A stretch of 41,987 nt of DNA from Candidatus Microbacterium stercoravium (GTDB lineage: Bacteria > Actinomycetota > Actinomycetes > Actinomycetales > Microbacteriaceae), in assembly GCA_019117025.1 (NCBI GenBank), contig DXAM01000082.1, forward strand, positions 1 through 41,987. The letters run 5' to 3'. The number at the start of each line of letters is the position of its first letter. The stretch's first letter is position 1. Under the pieces are notes generated by a model. The model saw only the letters and a program-made list of their open reading frames with translations, ran no database searches and was not told the DNA's origin. The translations under genes and the position numbers were made by a program. Positions 25,780 through 35,086 of the stretch are shown piece after piece.

Positions 25780-26598
25780 ATGCTCGAGAACCCCCGCGCC
25801 GCGCGCGTCCGCACCATCCGCAAGCTCTCCCAGCGCAACGAGCGCCGCGAGACGGGGCGCTTCCTCCTCGAGGGGCCGCAGGCGGTGCGCGAGGCCCTGA
25901 CATATCGTCCCGACCTGGTCGAGCAGCTCTTCGCCACGCCGACGGCTCTCGAGAGGCACGGCGACATCCGCACGCTCATCGACGACGCGCAGGGGGCCAA
26001 CCCCGACTTCGAGTGGGAGTACGCCGATGAGGCGGTCATCGACACGATGAGCGACACGGTCACACCGCAGGGCTTCGTAGCGGTCGCGCGTCAGAACCCG
26101 ACGGCGCTGAAGGACATCTTCGCGGCCGAGCCGAAGCTCATCGTGATCTGCGAGGAGGTCCGCGACCCGGGCAATCTCGGCACGATCGTCCGTGCGGCCG
26201 ACGCCGCCGGCGCCGATGCGCTGGTTCTCACCGGGCGCACGGTCGATCCGTTCAACCCGAAGGTCGTGCGCTCGACGACCGGGTCGCTGTTCCACGTGCC
26301 GTTCGCCGTCGAGGCCGACCTCGCCGATGTCACCGGCCGCGCACGCGGGGCCGGCCTGCAGGTGCTCGCAGCCGATGTCAAGGGCGACGACCTGCTGGGC
26401 GTGCGCAGCGAGGGCGCGCTCGAGAACCCCACGGCCTGGGTGTTCGGCAACGAGGCGCGCGGCCTGACCGATGACGCCCTGGCGCTCTGCGACAGGGCGC
26501 TGCGCCTGCCGATCTACGGGGCCGCCGAGTCGCTCAACCTCGCGACCGCGGCCAGTGTGTGCCTCTACGAGACCGCTTTCGCGCAGCGCTCGATGTAA
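25780..26598 (+). CDS. TrmH/SpoU-family RNA 2'-O-methyltransferase
   Basis: 272 residues. An N-terminal substrate-binding domain (about 1-105, KLSQRNERRETGRFLLEGPQAVREAL, an L30e-like fold) precedes the SPOUT knot with motif 1 RDPGNLGTIVRAADAAG (128-144), motif 2 VFGNEARGL and motif 3 LPIYGAAESLNLATAASVCLYE. It methylates a ribose, probably in 23S rRNA; the place after rplT and before pheS is typical of TsnR/RlmB-like genes. The exact nucleotide cannot be assigned. Confidence 0.93.
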   Translation: MLENPRAARVRTIRKLSQRNERRETGRFLLEGPQAVREALTYRPDLVEQLFATPTALERHGDIRTLIDDAQGANPDFEWEYADEAVIDTMSDTVTPQGFVAVARQNPTALKDIFAAEPKLIVICEEVRDPGNLGTIVRAADAAGADALVLTGRTVDPFNPKVVRSTTGSLFHVPFAVEADLADVTGRARGAGLQVLAADVKGDDLLGVRSEGALENPTAWVFGNEARGLTDDALALCDRALRLPIYGAAESLNLATAASVCLYETAFAQRSM

Positions 26599-26672
26599 GC
26601 GTTATGTAACGGCTGGAACTCGTCGGCGCGCGCTCTGGCGGCGTCGGCATCTGTGTGGATAAGCTGACCGGC

Positions 26673-27413
26673 ATGGCAGAGCCTCTTGTAGTGATCGACC
26701 ACGTGCAGAAGCACTATGGTGAGTTTCACGCACTGAAAGACATCAATCTGACCGTCTCCCGCGGTGAAGTCGTCGTGGTGATCGGCCCGTCGGGATCGGG
26801 CAAGTCGACCCTGTGCCGTACCATCAACCGGCTCGAGACGATCACGAGCGGAACGATCTCGATCGACGGCAAGGAACTGCCGAAGGAGGGGCGAGAGCTC
26901 GCAACGCTGCGCGCTGAGGTCGGCATGGTGTTCCAGTCGTTCAACCTGTTCAGCCACCTGACGATCCTCGAGAACGTCACGCTCGGGCCGATCAAGGTCT
27001 TGAAGCGCAGCAAGGCAGACGCCGAGAAGGAGGCGCGCCAGCTGCTCGATCGGGTGGGAATCGGCCACCAGGCGAGCAAACTGCCGGCACAGCTCTCGGG
27101 CGGCCAGCAGCAGCGCGTCGCCATCGCCCGCTCGCTCGCGATGCACCCCAAGGTCATGCTCTTCGACGAGCCCACCTCGGCGCTCGACCCCGAGATGATC
27201 AACGAGGTGCTCGACGTGATGGTCGATCTCGCGAAGGAGGGCATGACGATGGTCGTCGTGACCCACGAGATGGGCTTCGCCCGCAAGGCCGCCGACCGCG
27301 TCGTCTTCATGGCCGACGGCGAGATCGTCGAAGAGGCCGATCCCGAGACCTTCTTCACGAATCCGCAGTCGAACCGCGCCAAGGACTTCCTCTCGAAGCT
27401 TCTCACCAAGTAG
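26673..27413 (+). CDS. gluA: Glutamate-type amino acid ABC importer, ATPase
   Basis: 246 residues. Walker [11 protein letters not shown]-loop VFQSFNLF, signature LSGGQQQR, Walker [15 protein letters not shown] and switch [20 protein letters not shown] are all present; the sequence is of the polar amino acid (GlnQ/GluA) type. The ATG at 26673 is preferred to the GTG at 26655: a TAAGCT box lies 7 nt before it and there is no ribosome site, so it may be leaderless. First gene of the gluABCD-like operon. Symbol by family and gene order; glutamine, aspartate or cystine could also be substrates. Confidence 0.93.
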   Translation: MAEPLVVIDHVQKHYGEFHALKDINLTVSRGEVVVVIGPSGSGKSTLCRTINRLETITSGTISIDGKELPKEGRELATLRAEVGMVFQSFNLFSHLTILENVTLGPIKVLKRSKADAEKEARQLLDRVGIGHQASKLPAQLSGGQQQRVAIARSLAMHPKVMLFDEPTSALDPEMINEVLDVMVDLAKEGMTMVVVTHEMGFARKAADRVVFMADGEIVEEADPETFFTNPQSNRAKDFLSKLLTK

Positions 27414-27473
27414 GTCCCCACGGCGCGTCCTTGCAGCAGAGGGCACGCCTCCATCCCCAGCAGGAGGAAAAAC

Positions 27474-28373
27474 ATGCGTAAGTTCCGGAACTTCGCCGTC
27501 GCAGGGCTCGCCGCAGGCGCGCTCTTCGCGCTCACGGCGTGCAACAGCGGCTCGCCGACCGACCCCGCGGGCGGCGGAGACGCCCCCGAGCAGGAGGTCG
27601 CAGACGACGTCGCGCTCGAAGGCAGCGACACCTACGACCGCATGGTCGACAACGGCGGCCCGACGGTCGGCGTCAAGGAGGACCAGCCCGGTCTCGGCTA
27701 CCTCGACGTCACGACCGGTGAGCGCAGCGGTTTCGACATCGAGATCGCGCGTTGGATCGCCGCCTCGCTCGGGTTCGAGGAGGGCGACATCACCTACGAG
27801 CCGATCGCTTCCGCGAACCGCGAGCAGGCGCTCGTCAACGGCGACATCGACTACTACGTCGGCACCTACTCGATCACCGACCAGCGCAAGGAGCAGATCG
27901 ACTTCGCCGGTCCGTACTTCGAGACCGGTCAGGGATTCCTCGTCTCGGCCGACAGCGACATGACCGAGGTCACCGACGTCTCCGACTTCAACGGCATGAA
28001 GGTGTGCTCTGCGACCGGCTCGACGCCGATCCAGAACATCAAGGAGAACTTCCCTGAGATCGACACGAGCGAGTATGACATCTACTCGCAGTGCGTCGAA
28101 GACGTGCTGAGCGGAAAGGTCGACGCGGTCACCACCGACGCGGCGATCCTCATCGGCTACGCCGCGCAGGACCCGGACAACCTCAAGGTCCTCGACGGCC
28201 TGTTCACCGAGGAGCGCTACGGCGTCGGCATCCCCAAGGGCGACACCGCGCTGCAGGAGCACATCAACACGATGCTGACCGAGGGCGGCGACAAGTGGCA
28301 GGAGATCTTCGACGCGACGCTCGGACAGTCGGGCATCGAGATCGAGCAGCCTGAGGTCGACCCGGCCGGCTGA
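27474..28373 (+). CDS. gluB: Glutamate-type ABC importer, substrate-binding lipoprotein
   Basis: 299 residues. A lipoprotein signal ends in LTAC with lipid-anchored C23, followed by a Gly/Pro/Asp-rich linker. The family 3 solute-binding domain (about 62-285) has GVKEDQPGLGYLD, RSGFDIEIARWIA, YVGTYSITDQRKEQIDFAGPYFETGQGFLV and AVTTDAAILIGYA. It captures the amino acid outside the membrane. The ribosome site AGGAGG is strong, 6-7 nt before the ATG, in line with high demand for the binding protein. Confidence 0.94.
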   Translation: MRKFRNFAVAGLAAGALFALTACNSGSPTDPAGGGDAPEQEVADDVALEGSDTYDRMVDNGGPTVGVKEDQPGLGYLDVTTGERSGFDIEIARWIAASLGFEEGDITYEPIASANREQALVNGDIDYYVGTYSITDQRKEQIDFAGPYFETGQGFLVSADSDMTEVTDVSDFNGMKVCSATGSTPIQNIKENFPEIDTSEYDIYSQCVEDVLSGKVDAVTTDAAILIGYAAQDPDNLKVLDGLFTEERYGVGIPKGDTALQEHINTMLTEGGDKWQEIFDATLGQSGIEIEQPEVDPAG

Positions 28374-28382
28374 TCGCCTGTG

Positions 28383-28412
28383 GTGAGGGGCGGCGGGAAA
28401 GCCGCCCCTCAC
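28383..28412 (+). terminator. Hairpin between gluB and gluC (partial terminator or mRNA stabiliser)
   Basis: GTGAGGGGCGGC and GCCGCCCCTCAC form a perfect 12-bp stem around GGGAAA, right after gluB and before the ribosome site of gluC. No T run follows. Such hairpins stabilise the binding-protein mRNA and lower expression of permease genes. Confidence 0.75.
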
Positions 28413-28438
28413 CGATCTATTCAGAAAGAGGAGGACGC

Positions 28439-29095
28439 GTGGACGTCATCTTCGAGAACCTCGACCTCTGGCGAGAGGGCATCGGCTTCACGCTGCTCGT
28501 GTTCTTCTTCGGCGGACTGATCGCCCTCGTGCTCGGCACCATCGTGGGCGCGATGCGCGTCTCGCCGGTGCCGATCGCGCGGGCGGTCGGCACGCTGTAC
28601 GTGAACCTGGTCCGCAACACGCCCCTGACGCTCGTGTTCTTCTTCTTCGTCTTCGGGTACAGCGCCCTTGCGCTTCCGAACCTCTCGAACACCGTGCTCG
28701 GCATCCTCGCGATCGGCGTGTACACGGCGACGTACGTGGCGGAAACGCTGCGCGCGGGCATCAACACCGTGCCCGTCGGCCAGGCCGAGGCGGCTCGCGC
28801 GATCGGCCTGCCGTTCGGACAGGTCATGTCGGTCGTCGTGCTCCCGCAGGCGTTCCGTTCGGTCGTGCCCCCGCTCATGAGCGTCATCATCGCGCTGCTG
28901 AAGAACACGACGGTCGCGGCGGGCTTCGGCATCTCGGTGCTGCCGCTGCTGCAGTCGACGATCTCCAACTCGCACACGCGTCCGGGCACGCCGATGGAGG
29001 TGCTGCTCTGGGTGGCGGCGATCTTCATCGCGCTCGTCATGCTGCTGACGTGGCTGCAGCGAACGCTCGAGAATCGATGGAGGATCGCACGATGA
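28439..29095 (+). CDS. gluC: Glutamate-type ABC importer, permease 1
   Basis: 218 residues with about five membrane segments. The HisM/GlnP-type pattern FTLLVFFFGGLIALVLGTIVGAMRVSP, NLVRNTPLTLVFFFFVFG and the EAA loop INTVPVGQAEAARAIGLPFGQVMSVVVLPQAFR are clear. GTG start 5-6 nt after AGGAGG. Ends with an ATGA overlap into gluD. Forms the membrane channel with GluD. Confidence 0.94.
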   Translation: MDVIFENLDLWREGIGFTLLVFFFGGLIALVLGTIVGAMRVSPVPIARAVGTLYVNLVRNTPLTLVFFFFVFGYSALALPNLSNTVLGILAIGVYTATYVAETLRAGINTVPVGQAEAARAIGLPFGQVMSVVVLPQAFRSVVPPLMSVIIALLKNTTVAAGFGISVLPLLQSTISNSHTRPGTPMEVLLWVAAIFIALVMLLTWLQRTLENRWRIAR

Positions 29096-29991
29096 GCTCC
29101 GTTCTCTATGACGTGCCGGGGCCCCGTGCCCAGCGGCGCAACACGATCCTCGCGGTCATCACGACCGTGGTGGTCGTCGCGATCGTGGCGTTCGTGATCT
29201 GGCGCTTCACGCTCAGCGGCCAGTTCGAGGCGTCGAAGTGGAACGTGTTCACCTACACGACGGTGTGGGTGCAGATCGGCTCGATGCTGCTCAACACGCT
29301 CAAGGCGTTCGCCGCCGCGGCCGTGCTGAGCCTGGCGGTGGGGTTCATCCTCGCGATCGGTCGGCTGTCCGAGCACAAGTGGGTGCGCATGCCCGTCGCC
29401 GTCATCACCGAGGCCTTCCGTGCGATCCCGGTGCTCGTGCTGATGATGATCCTGTACTACGGGCTTCCGACGCTCGGCGTCAAGATGGAGCCGTACTGGG
29501 CGGTCGTGCTCGCGCTCATGATCTACAACGGCGCGGTCCTCGCGGAGGCGATGCGCGCGGGGGTCGAATCCCTCCCTCGCGGCCAGAAGGAAGCCGGCTA
29601 CGCGATCGGCCTGCGCAAGAGCGGCGTGATGATGCTGATCCTGCTGCCGCAGGCCGTGCGCGCCATGCTGCCCGTGATCATCGCGCAGCTCGTCGTGACG
29701 ATGAAGGATACGGCGCTCGGATTCCTCATCACCTATCACGAGCTGCTCTACTACGCGAAGCTCCTCAGCACGCAGCCGGGGCGTCCGATCCTCCAGGCGG
29801 CGTTCATCATCGGTGGCATCTACATCGTGATGTGCCTGCTGCTGTCATGGTTCGCGAACTGGCTGGAGAAGCGCACGCACCGGTCGCCGAAGAACCCGCA
29901 CGCGGCGCAGAACGACCCTGCTGCCGACGACGAGGCCACGATGACGTCGGTCATCGCGGCTCAGGACATCGGCCGCGGACTCAAGCCGTAG
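29092..29991 (+). CDS. gluD: Glutamate-type ABC importer, permease 2
   Basis: 299 residues. An N-terminal membrane segment (about 18-40), then the HisM-type core with EAFRAIPVLVLMMILYYGLP and EAA loop VESLPRGQKEAGYAIGLRKSGVMMLILLPQAVR. The C-terminal 35 residues (RTHRSPKNPHAAQNDPAADDE...) are a hydrophilic tail of low complexity in the cytosol, not needed for the fold. Translation is coupled to gluC. A strong terminator follows. Confidence 0.94.
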   Translation: MSSVLYDVPGPRAQRRNTILAVITTVVVVAIVAFVIWRFTLSGQFEASKWNVFTYTTVWVQIGSMLLNTLKAFAAAAVLSLAVGFILAIGRLSEHKWVRMPVAVITEAFRAIPVLVLMMILYYGLPTLGVKMEPYWAVVLALMIYNGAVLAEAMRAGVESLPRGQKEAGYAIGLRKSGVMMLILLPQAVRAMLPVIIAQLVVTMKDTALGFLITYHELLYYAKLLSTQPGRPILQAAFIIGGIYIVMCLLLSWFANWLEKRTHRSPKNPHAAQNDPAADDEATMTSVIAAQDIGRGLKP

Positions 29992-30004
29992 CGGTGCGGC
30001 ACGG

Positions 30005-30037
30005 GCGGGGCGAGCGCGATTGATGCGCTCGCCCCGC
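30005..30037 (+). terminator. Terminator after gluD
   Basis: A perfect 13-bp stem, GCGGGGCGAGCGC with GCGCTCGCCCCGC, around a 7-nt loop, 13 nt after the gluD stop and followed by TTCCGTC. The T run is weak but the stem is very stable. Confidence 0.82.
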
Positions 30038-30055
30038 TTCCGTCATACTGGAGGC

Positions 30056-31465
30056 ATGCGTTCTCTTCCGCGTACGTCGACGTCTCTCCGCGCGCGGCTC
30101 CTCGTCGCCGTCGCCGCCGCTGCCATGCTCGCGAGCGTGTTCGTCCCGCAGGCCGCGACGGCCGATGCCGCGGCCGACGAGGCTCCGATATCCGCTACGG
30201 ATATTCCGACGCCCGATGCCGGCGACTACGAGGGGTCGACGGGGGAGGACGAAGCGAATCCCGGCAGCTATGCCGAGACGCAGGAAGCACTGCTGCAGGC
30301 CGACACGCTCAAGGGATTCGACCCGGGCAATCTCATCAGCGACCAGAAGATGTACACGTCGGGCACCATGTCGACGGCGCAGATCCAGCGCTTCCTCGAT
30401 GGCAAGGTTACGACATGCCAGTCCGGGTACACGTGCCTGAAGGACTTCACCCAGACCACGAGGACGAAGGCGGCGAACTCGTACTGCTCCGGCACCTACC
30501 AGGGGGCATCGCGGGAGTCGGCCGCCGCCATCATCTCCAAGGCATCGAAGGCCTGCGGCGTCAGCGAGAAGGTGCTGCTCGTGATGCTCCAGAAGGAGCA
30601 GGGCCTCGTCACGCACGTCTGGCCGAGCGACTGGCGGTACCGCATCGCGATGGGCTACGGCTGCCCCGACGGCGCAGCCTGCGACGCGCAGTACTTCGGC
30701 TTCCAGAACCAGGTGTACATGGCGGCGAAGCAGCTTAGGCGGTACACGCTCGACGATGCCTTCAACTGGTACCCGGTCGGCAGGACGTCTCAGGTGCGCT
30801 GGCACCCGAACGCCTCGTGCGGTTCCGGACCCGTGACGATCCGAAACAATGCCACCGCGGCGCTGTACTACTACACGCCCTATCAGCCGAACCGCGCCGC
30901 GCTCGCGGCCGGCTACGGAGCTGCGAACGATGCCTGCGCGTCGTACGGCAACCGCAACTTCGTGAACTACTACACCGATTGGTTCGGCGGTTCGGGCGGC
31001 GGTTCCGCCGGCAGCGGGCAGCCGGCGGCGACCAGCGTGCACCGCTTCTGGTCGTCGACGTTCGACAACGCGCACTTCTACACCGCGAACGCCCAGGAGG
31101 CGCAGAAGCTGCGCTCGAGCGACCGCAATTGGGTGTATGAGGGCACCGACTTCCGCGTATGGCCCGCATCGAACGGATCCTGCCGCGAGGGCTCGGTCGC
31201 GGTCCACCGGTTCTGGTCGTCGCCGTTCGAATCGCACTTCTTCACCGCGAACTCGGCCGAGGCACAGCACGTGCGCGCGTCGGATCGCAACTGGACGTAC
31301 GAGGGCCTCGCGTTCTGCACCGCGAAGTCGGGCACGCCGGTGTATCGGTTCTGGAGCGAGAAGTTCGATAAGCACTTCTACACGGCGAACCAGTCCGAGG
31401 CGAACTCGCTGAGGCGCACCGACCCGAACTGGACGTTCGAGGGCACCGCGTTCTACGCGCCGTGA
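30056..31465 (+). CDS. Secreted protein, lysozyme-like core plus three DUF5648-type repeats
   Basis: 469 residues. A signal peptide spans about 1-36 (LLVAVAAAAMLASVFVPQAATADA). Residues 95-310 hold a Cys-containing domain with KVLLVMLQKEQGLVTHVW and IAMGYGCPDGAACDAQYFGF, which recalls lytic transglycosylase folds with E181 as candidate acid; this is tentative. Three C-terminal repeats follow at about 328-369, 383-421 and 429-469, each reading V(H/Y)RFWS..F..HF(Y/F)TAN..EA...R..D.NW.(Y/F)EG..F, the DUF5648 pattern found in secreted cell-wall or hydrolytic proteins. Upstream GGAGG lies 1-2 nt too close to the ATG to be ideal. Probably acts on the cell wall or a surface glycan. Confidence 0.78.
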   Translation: MRSLPRTSTSLRARLLVAVAAAAMLASVFVPQAATADAAADEAPISATDIPTPDAGDYEGSTGEDEANPGSYAETQEALLQADTLKGFDPGNLISDQKMYTSGTMSTAQIQRFLDGKVTTCQSGYTCLKDFTQTTRTKAANSYCSGTYQGASRESAAAIISKASKACGVSEKVLLVMLQKEQGLVTHVWPSDWRYRIAMGYGCPDGAACDAQYFGFQNQVYMAAKQLRRYTLDDAFNWYPVGRTSQVRWHPNASCGSGPVTIRNNATAALYYYTPYQPNRAALAAGYGAANDACASYGNRNFVNYYTDWFGGSGGGSAGSGQPAATSVHRFWSSTFDNAHFYTANAQEAQKLRSSDRNWVYEGTDFRVWPASNGSCREGSVAVHRFWSSPFESHFFTANSAEAQHVRASDRNWTYEGLAFCTAKSGTPVYRFWSEKFDKHFYTANQSEANSLRRTDPNWTFEGTAFYAP

Positions 31466-31482
31466 CCGTCAGGCGCGGCCGG

Positions 31483-31488
31483 TAGACT
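31483..31488 (+). promoter_or_regulatory. Putative -10 box of pheS (leaderless start)
   Basis: TAGACT lies 8 nt before the GTG of pheS with no ribosome site between. The same hexamer stands before dapF and infC. No Phe-rich leader peptide is seen in the 31-bp gap. Confidence 0.5.
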
Positions 31489-31496
31489 CGCTTCTC

Positions 31497-32537
31497 GTGT
31501 CTGACGTACCCGAGATCACTCCCGAAGCGGTGGAGACCGCCGTCGCCGATGCGCTCGCAGCCGTCGCCGATGCCCCCGATACCGCGGCGCTGAAACAGGC
31601 CCGATCCGCGCACCAGGGCGAGGGCAGCCCGCTCGCGGCCCTCAACGCCCAGATGCGCCACGTGGCGAAGGAGCACAAGGCCGAAGCCGGCAAGCTCGTC
31701 GGCCAGGCCCGCGGCCGCGTGAACCAGGCGTTCGCGGCGCGCGAGGAGGAGCTCAAGGCCGTGGAGGATGCCGCGCGGCTCGAGGCGGAGCGCCTCGACA
31801 TCACGGCGATTCCGAGCCGCACTCGTGCCGGCGCCCGCCACCCCGTCGCGCTCATGCAGGAGACGATCAGCGACCTGTTCGTGGGAATGGGATGGGAGAT
31901 CGCCGAGGGGCCCGAGCTCGAGCACGAGTGGTTCAACTTCGACTCGCTGAACCTCGACGAGGATCACCCCGCGCGCCAGGAGCAGGACACCTTCTTCGTC
32001 GATCCGGTGGAGCGACACCTGGTGATGCGCACGCAGACGAGCCCCGTGCAGATGCGCACCATGCTCGAGCGCGACGTGCCGATCTACGTGCTCTCGCCCG
32101 GCAAGGTCGCGCGCACCGACGAGTTCGACGCGACGCACCTGCCCGTGTTCACGCAGGCCGAAGGCCTCGTCGTCGACAAGGGCATCACGATGGCGCACCT
32201 CAAGGGCACGCTCGACCACGTCGCCAAGCAGCTCTTCGGCGAGCAGGCCGAGACCCGTCTGCGCACGAACCACTTCCCGTTCACCGAGCCGAGCGCGGAG
32301 TTCGATCTGTGGCACCCGACCTTCACGGGCGGCGCTCGCTGGATCGAATGGGGCGGCTGCGGCATGGTCAACCCGAACGTGCTGCGCGCGGCCGGGATCG
32401 ACCCGGAGGCGTACAGCGGTTTCGCCTTCGGAATCGGCATCGAGCGGGCGCTGATGTTCCGCAGCGACGTACAGGACATGCGCGACATGGCAGAGGGCGA
32501 TGTGCGCTTCAGCGAGCAGTTCGGGATGGTGATCTGA
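31497..32537 (+). CDS. pheS: Phenylalanyl-tRNA synthetase alpha subunit
   Basis: 346 residues. The N-terminal coiled-coil arm (about 20-90, rich in Ala/Glu/Lys) contacts tRNA; the class II catalytic core has motif 1 RHPVALMQETISDLFVGMGWEIAEGPELE, motif 2 TDEFDATHLPVFTQAEGLVVDK and RTNHFPFTEPSAEFD, and motif 3 GFAFGIGIERALM. With PheT it forms the (alpha-beta)2 enzyme that charges tRNA-Phe. The stop shares one base with the pheT start (TGATG). Confidence 0.98.
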   Translation: MSDVPEITPEAVETAVADALAAVADAPDTAALKQARSAHQGEGSPLAALNAQMRHVAKEHKAEAGKLVGQARGRVNQAFAAREEELKAVEDAARLEAERLDITAIPSRTRAGARHPVALMQETISDLFVGMGWEIAEGPELEHEWFNFDSLNLDEDHPARQEQDTFFVDPVERHLVMRTQTSPVQMRTMLERDVPIYVLSPGKVARTDEFDATHLPVFTQAEGLVVDKGITMAHLKGTLDHVAKQLFGEQAETRLRTNHFPFTEPSAEFDLWHPTFTGGARWIEWGGCGMVNPNVLRAAGIDPEAYSGFAFGIGIERALMFRSDVQDMRDMAEGDVRFSEQFGMVI

Positions 32538-35041
32538 TGCGCGTTCCGCTCTCATGGCTGCGCGAGAACGTCGAGATGGCGGACGGTACGACGCCCGACG
32601 ATGTGTTCGCATCGCTCGTATCGGTCGGCTTCGAAGAGGAAGAGGCCATCGGCTTCGATGTGACCGGACCGGTCGTCGTCGGCCAGGTGATCTCGTTCGA
32701 GGTCGAGCCGCAGAAGAACGGCAAGCTCATCCGCTGGTGCCAGGTCGACGTCGGCGAGGCGCACGGCGGCGTGCGGGGGATCATCTGCGGCGCTCAGAAC
32801 TTCGAGCCGGGCGACAAGATCGTGGCGACGCTTCCGGGAGCGGTGCTCCCGGGCCCGTTCCCGATCGCCGCGCGGAAGACGTACGGACACACCTCCGACG
32901 GCATGATCGCGTCGGCCAAGGAGCTCGGCCTCGGCGACGATCATGACGGCATCATCCGGCTGACCGAGTGGGGCCTCGATCCCGACGTCGGCACCGATGC
33001 GATCGCGCTCCTCGGCCTCGACGACGTGGCCGTCGACGTCAACGTCACCCCCGATCGCGGCTATGCGCTGTCGGTCCGCGGTCTTGCCCGCGAGTACGCG
33101 CTCGCGACGGACACCCCGTTCGAGGATCCGGCAGACCGCCCGGCGGCTGAGCTCGCGGTGGGCGACGGGTTCTCCCTGACGATCGACGACCGGCGTCCGG
33201 TGCGTGGCAGCACCGGTGTCAAGCAGTTCGTCGTGCGCACGGTCGACGGCGTCGACGCATCGCGCCCGACGCCGCCGTGGATGCGTTCGCGCCTGCTGCT
33301 CGCGGGGATCCGCCCGCTCGGGCTGCTCATCGACATCACGAACTACGTGATGATCGAGCTCGGCAACCCCATCCACGGCTACGACGCCGACCGGCTGTCG
33401 GGCGGCATCACGGTGCGCCGCGCAGAGCAGGGCGAGAAGCTCACGACCCTCGACGGGACCGAGCGCTCGCTCAGCGACGAAGACCTGCTGATCACCGACG
33501 AGTCGGGCCCCATCGGCCTGGCGGGCGTGATGGGCGGCCGGACGACCGAGCTGAACGACGACACGACGAACGTCGTCGTCGAGGCGGCGGCCTTCGACCA
33601 GGTGTCCATCGCGCGCACCGCGCGGCGGCACAAGCTGCCCAGCGAGGCGTCCAAGCGCTTCGAGCGCGGCGTGGACCCGCTCGTCGCGCACGCTGCGGCC
33701 CAGCGGGTCGTCGAGCTGATGGTGGAGCTCGCGGGCGGCACGGCGGGAACGATCGGCACCGACCTCGTCTACGCGCACGAAGACGTGACGATCGATCTGC
33801 CCGAACGATTCGCCGGCGACCTCGTAGGGGTCGATTATGCGGCGGAGCGCCAGCAGCAGATCCTCGAACAGATCGGCTGCGCTGTCGTGCGCACGCGCGA
33901 CGGGTTCGCCGTCACGGCACCGACCTGGCGCCCCGACCTCACCGACAAGTGGACGCTGGTCGAGGAGATCGCGCGCGTGGACGGGCTCGAGCGCATCCCG
34001 TCGATCCTGCCGACCCCGCCTTCGGGTCGCGGCTACACCCGCGCGCAGAGCGCGAGGCGCCGCGTCGCCGATGCGCTCGCGGCGACGGGGCTCGTCGAGG
34101 CGATCGCGTTCCCGTTCGTGAGCGAGAACGACAACGAGCTGTTCGGATCGGCCTCGGGCGAGCCGGCGCCGGCCATGCGGCTCGCGAACGCGCTCGACCA
34201 GACGGCGCCCTTCCTGCGCCGGTCGCTCGTTCCGGGACTCGTCTCGATCGCGCACCGCAACCTCGCACGCGGCGTGCACGACCTGTCGCTGTTCGAGATC
34301 GGCAGCGTCTTCCTGCCGGAGCCGGGCGTGACGTACGGCACCGACTTCAACCTGCCGCGGGCCGTGCGGCCGACACACGCGCAGCTGGCCGCGATCCAGG
34401 CGTCGATCCCCCCGCAGCCGCGCTGCGCTGCGCTGCTGTTCGCGGGCGACATCTCCGCCAAGCAGCCCGGCCGCCCGGCCGAGGCCGCCGGGCTGTCGTC
34501 GGCGCTCGACGCCGTGCGCACCATCGGCGAGGCCGTCGGCGCGGTCATCGAGGTCGTGCAGACCGAGCGCGCGGCGCTGCACCCGGGCCGTGCGGGTGCG
34601 CTCGTCGTCGCGGGAGAGCACGTCGGCTATGTCGGCGAGCTGCACCCCGATGTGGCGAAGGATGCCGATCTGGCGGGGCGCGTCACGATCGCCGAGCTCG
34701 ACCTCGACCGTGTGATCGCGCTCGCGTGCGACCGCGTCACTGCCTCCGGGCTGTCGACGTACACCGCTGCGACGCAGGACGTCTCGCTCGTGGTGCCGGC
34801 CGAGACCCCCGCGGCCGCGGTGCGGGCCGCGCTCGTCGAGGGCGCGGGCGAGCTCCTCGAGAGCACACGCCTGGTCGACGACTACCGGGGCCAGGGCGTC
34901 GCAGACGGCGAGAAGTCCCTCACCTTCGCGCTGCTGTTCCGGGCATCGGATCGCACGCTGACGGCCGCAGAGGCCTCGGAAGCGAAGATGGCCGGTGTCG
35001 CGGTCGCGGAAGAGCGCTTCGGCGCGAAGATCCGCGACTGA
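32537..35041 (+). CDS. pheT: Phenylalanyl-tRNA synthetase beta subunit
   Basis: 834 residues, full length. Domains in order: a short N-terminal domain MRVPLSWLRENVE; an OB-fold tRNA-binding domain (about 45-155, VVGQVISFEVEPQKNGKLIRWCQVDVGE); B3/4 editing domain (about 215-390, ITNYVMIELGNPIHGYDADRL); B5 (about 415-490); a class II core-like domain (about 500-730, with ARVDGLERIPSILP); and the FDX-ACB anticodon-binding domain (about 740-834, YTAATQDVSLVVP). The stop is followed by a perfect terminator. Confidence 0.98.
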   Translation: MRVPLSWLRENVEMADGTTPDDVFASLVSVGFEEEEAIGFDVTGPVVVGQVISFEVEPQKNGKLIRWCQVDVGEAHGGVRGIICGAQNFEPGDKIVATLPGAVLPGPFPIAARKTYGHTSDGMIASAKELGLGDDHDGIIRLTEWGLDPDVGTDAIALLGLDDVAVDVNVTPDRGYALSVRGLAREYALATDTPFEDPADRPAAELAVGDGFSLTIDDRRPVRGSTGVKQFVVRTVDGVDASRPTPPWMRSRLLLAGIRPLGLLIDITNYVMIELGNPIHGYDADRLSGGITVRRAEQGEKLTTLDGTERSLSDEDLLITDESGPIGLAGVMGGRTTELNDDTTNVVVEAAAFDQVSIARTARRHKLPSEASKRFERGVDPLVAHAAAQRVVELMVELAGGTAGTIGTDLVYAHEDVTIDLPERFAGDLVGVDYAAERQQQILEQIGCAVVRTRDGFAVTAPTWRPDLTDKWTLVEEIARVDGLERIPSILPTPPSGRGYTRAQSARRRVADALAATGLVEAIAFPFVSENDNELFGSASGEPAPAMRLANALDQTAPFLRRSLVPGLVSIAHRNLARGVHDLSLFEIGSVFLPEPGVTYGTDFNLPRAVRPTHAQLAAIQASIPPQPRCAALLFAGDISAKQPGRPAEAAGLSSALDAVRTIGEAVGAVIEVVQTERAALHPGRAGALVVAGEHVGYVGELHPDVAKDADLAGRVTIAELDLDRVIALACDRVTASGLSTYTAATQDVSLVVPAETPAAAVRAALVEGAGELLESTRLVDDYRGQGVADGEKSLTFALLFRASDRTLTAAEASEAKMAGVAVAEERFGAKIRD

Positions 35042-35051
35042 TGCTCGGATG

Positions 35052-35086
35052 AAGGGCGAGGGATCCGCGGATCCCTCGCCCTTTTT
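35052..35086 (+). terminator. Rho-independent terminator after pheT
   Basis: GGGCGAGGGATCCG and CGGATCCCTCGCCC form a 14-bp near-perfect palindrome, extended by AA/TT, and end in CTTTTTC. The best intrinsic terminator in the window. Confidence 0.92.

Noticed and set aside
31000-31465. Three related DNA stretches of about 120 bp as a genomic repeat array
   Set aside because: The likeness is at protein level (DUF5648-type repeats inside one gene), not a DNA repeat.
31892-32536. N-terminal part of the 1049-codon ORF that ends as PheT
   Set aside because: It is read-through upstream of the real pheT start at 32537 and overlaps pheS; the translation lacks any domain pattern.
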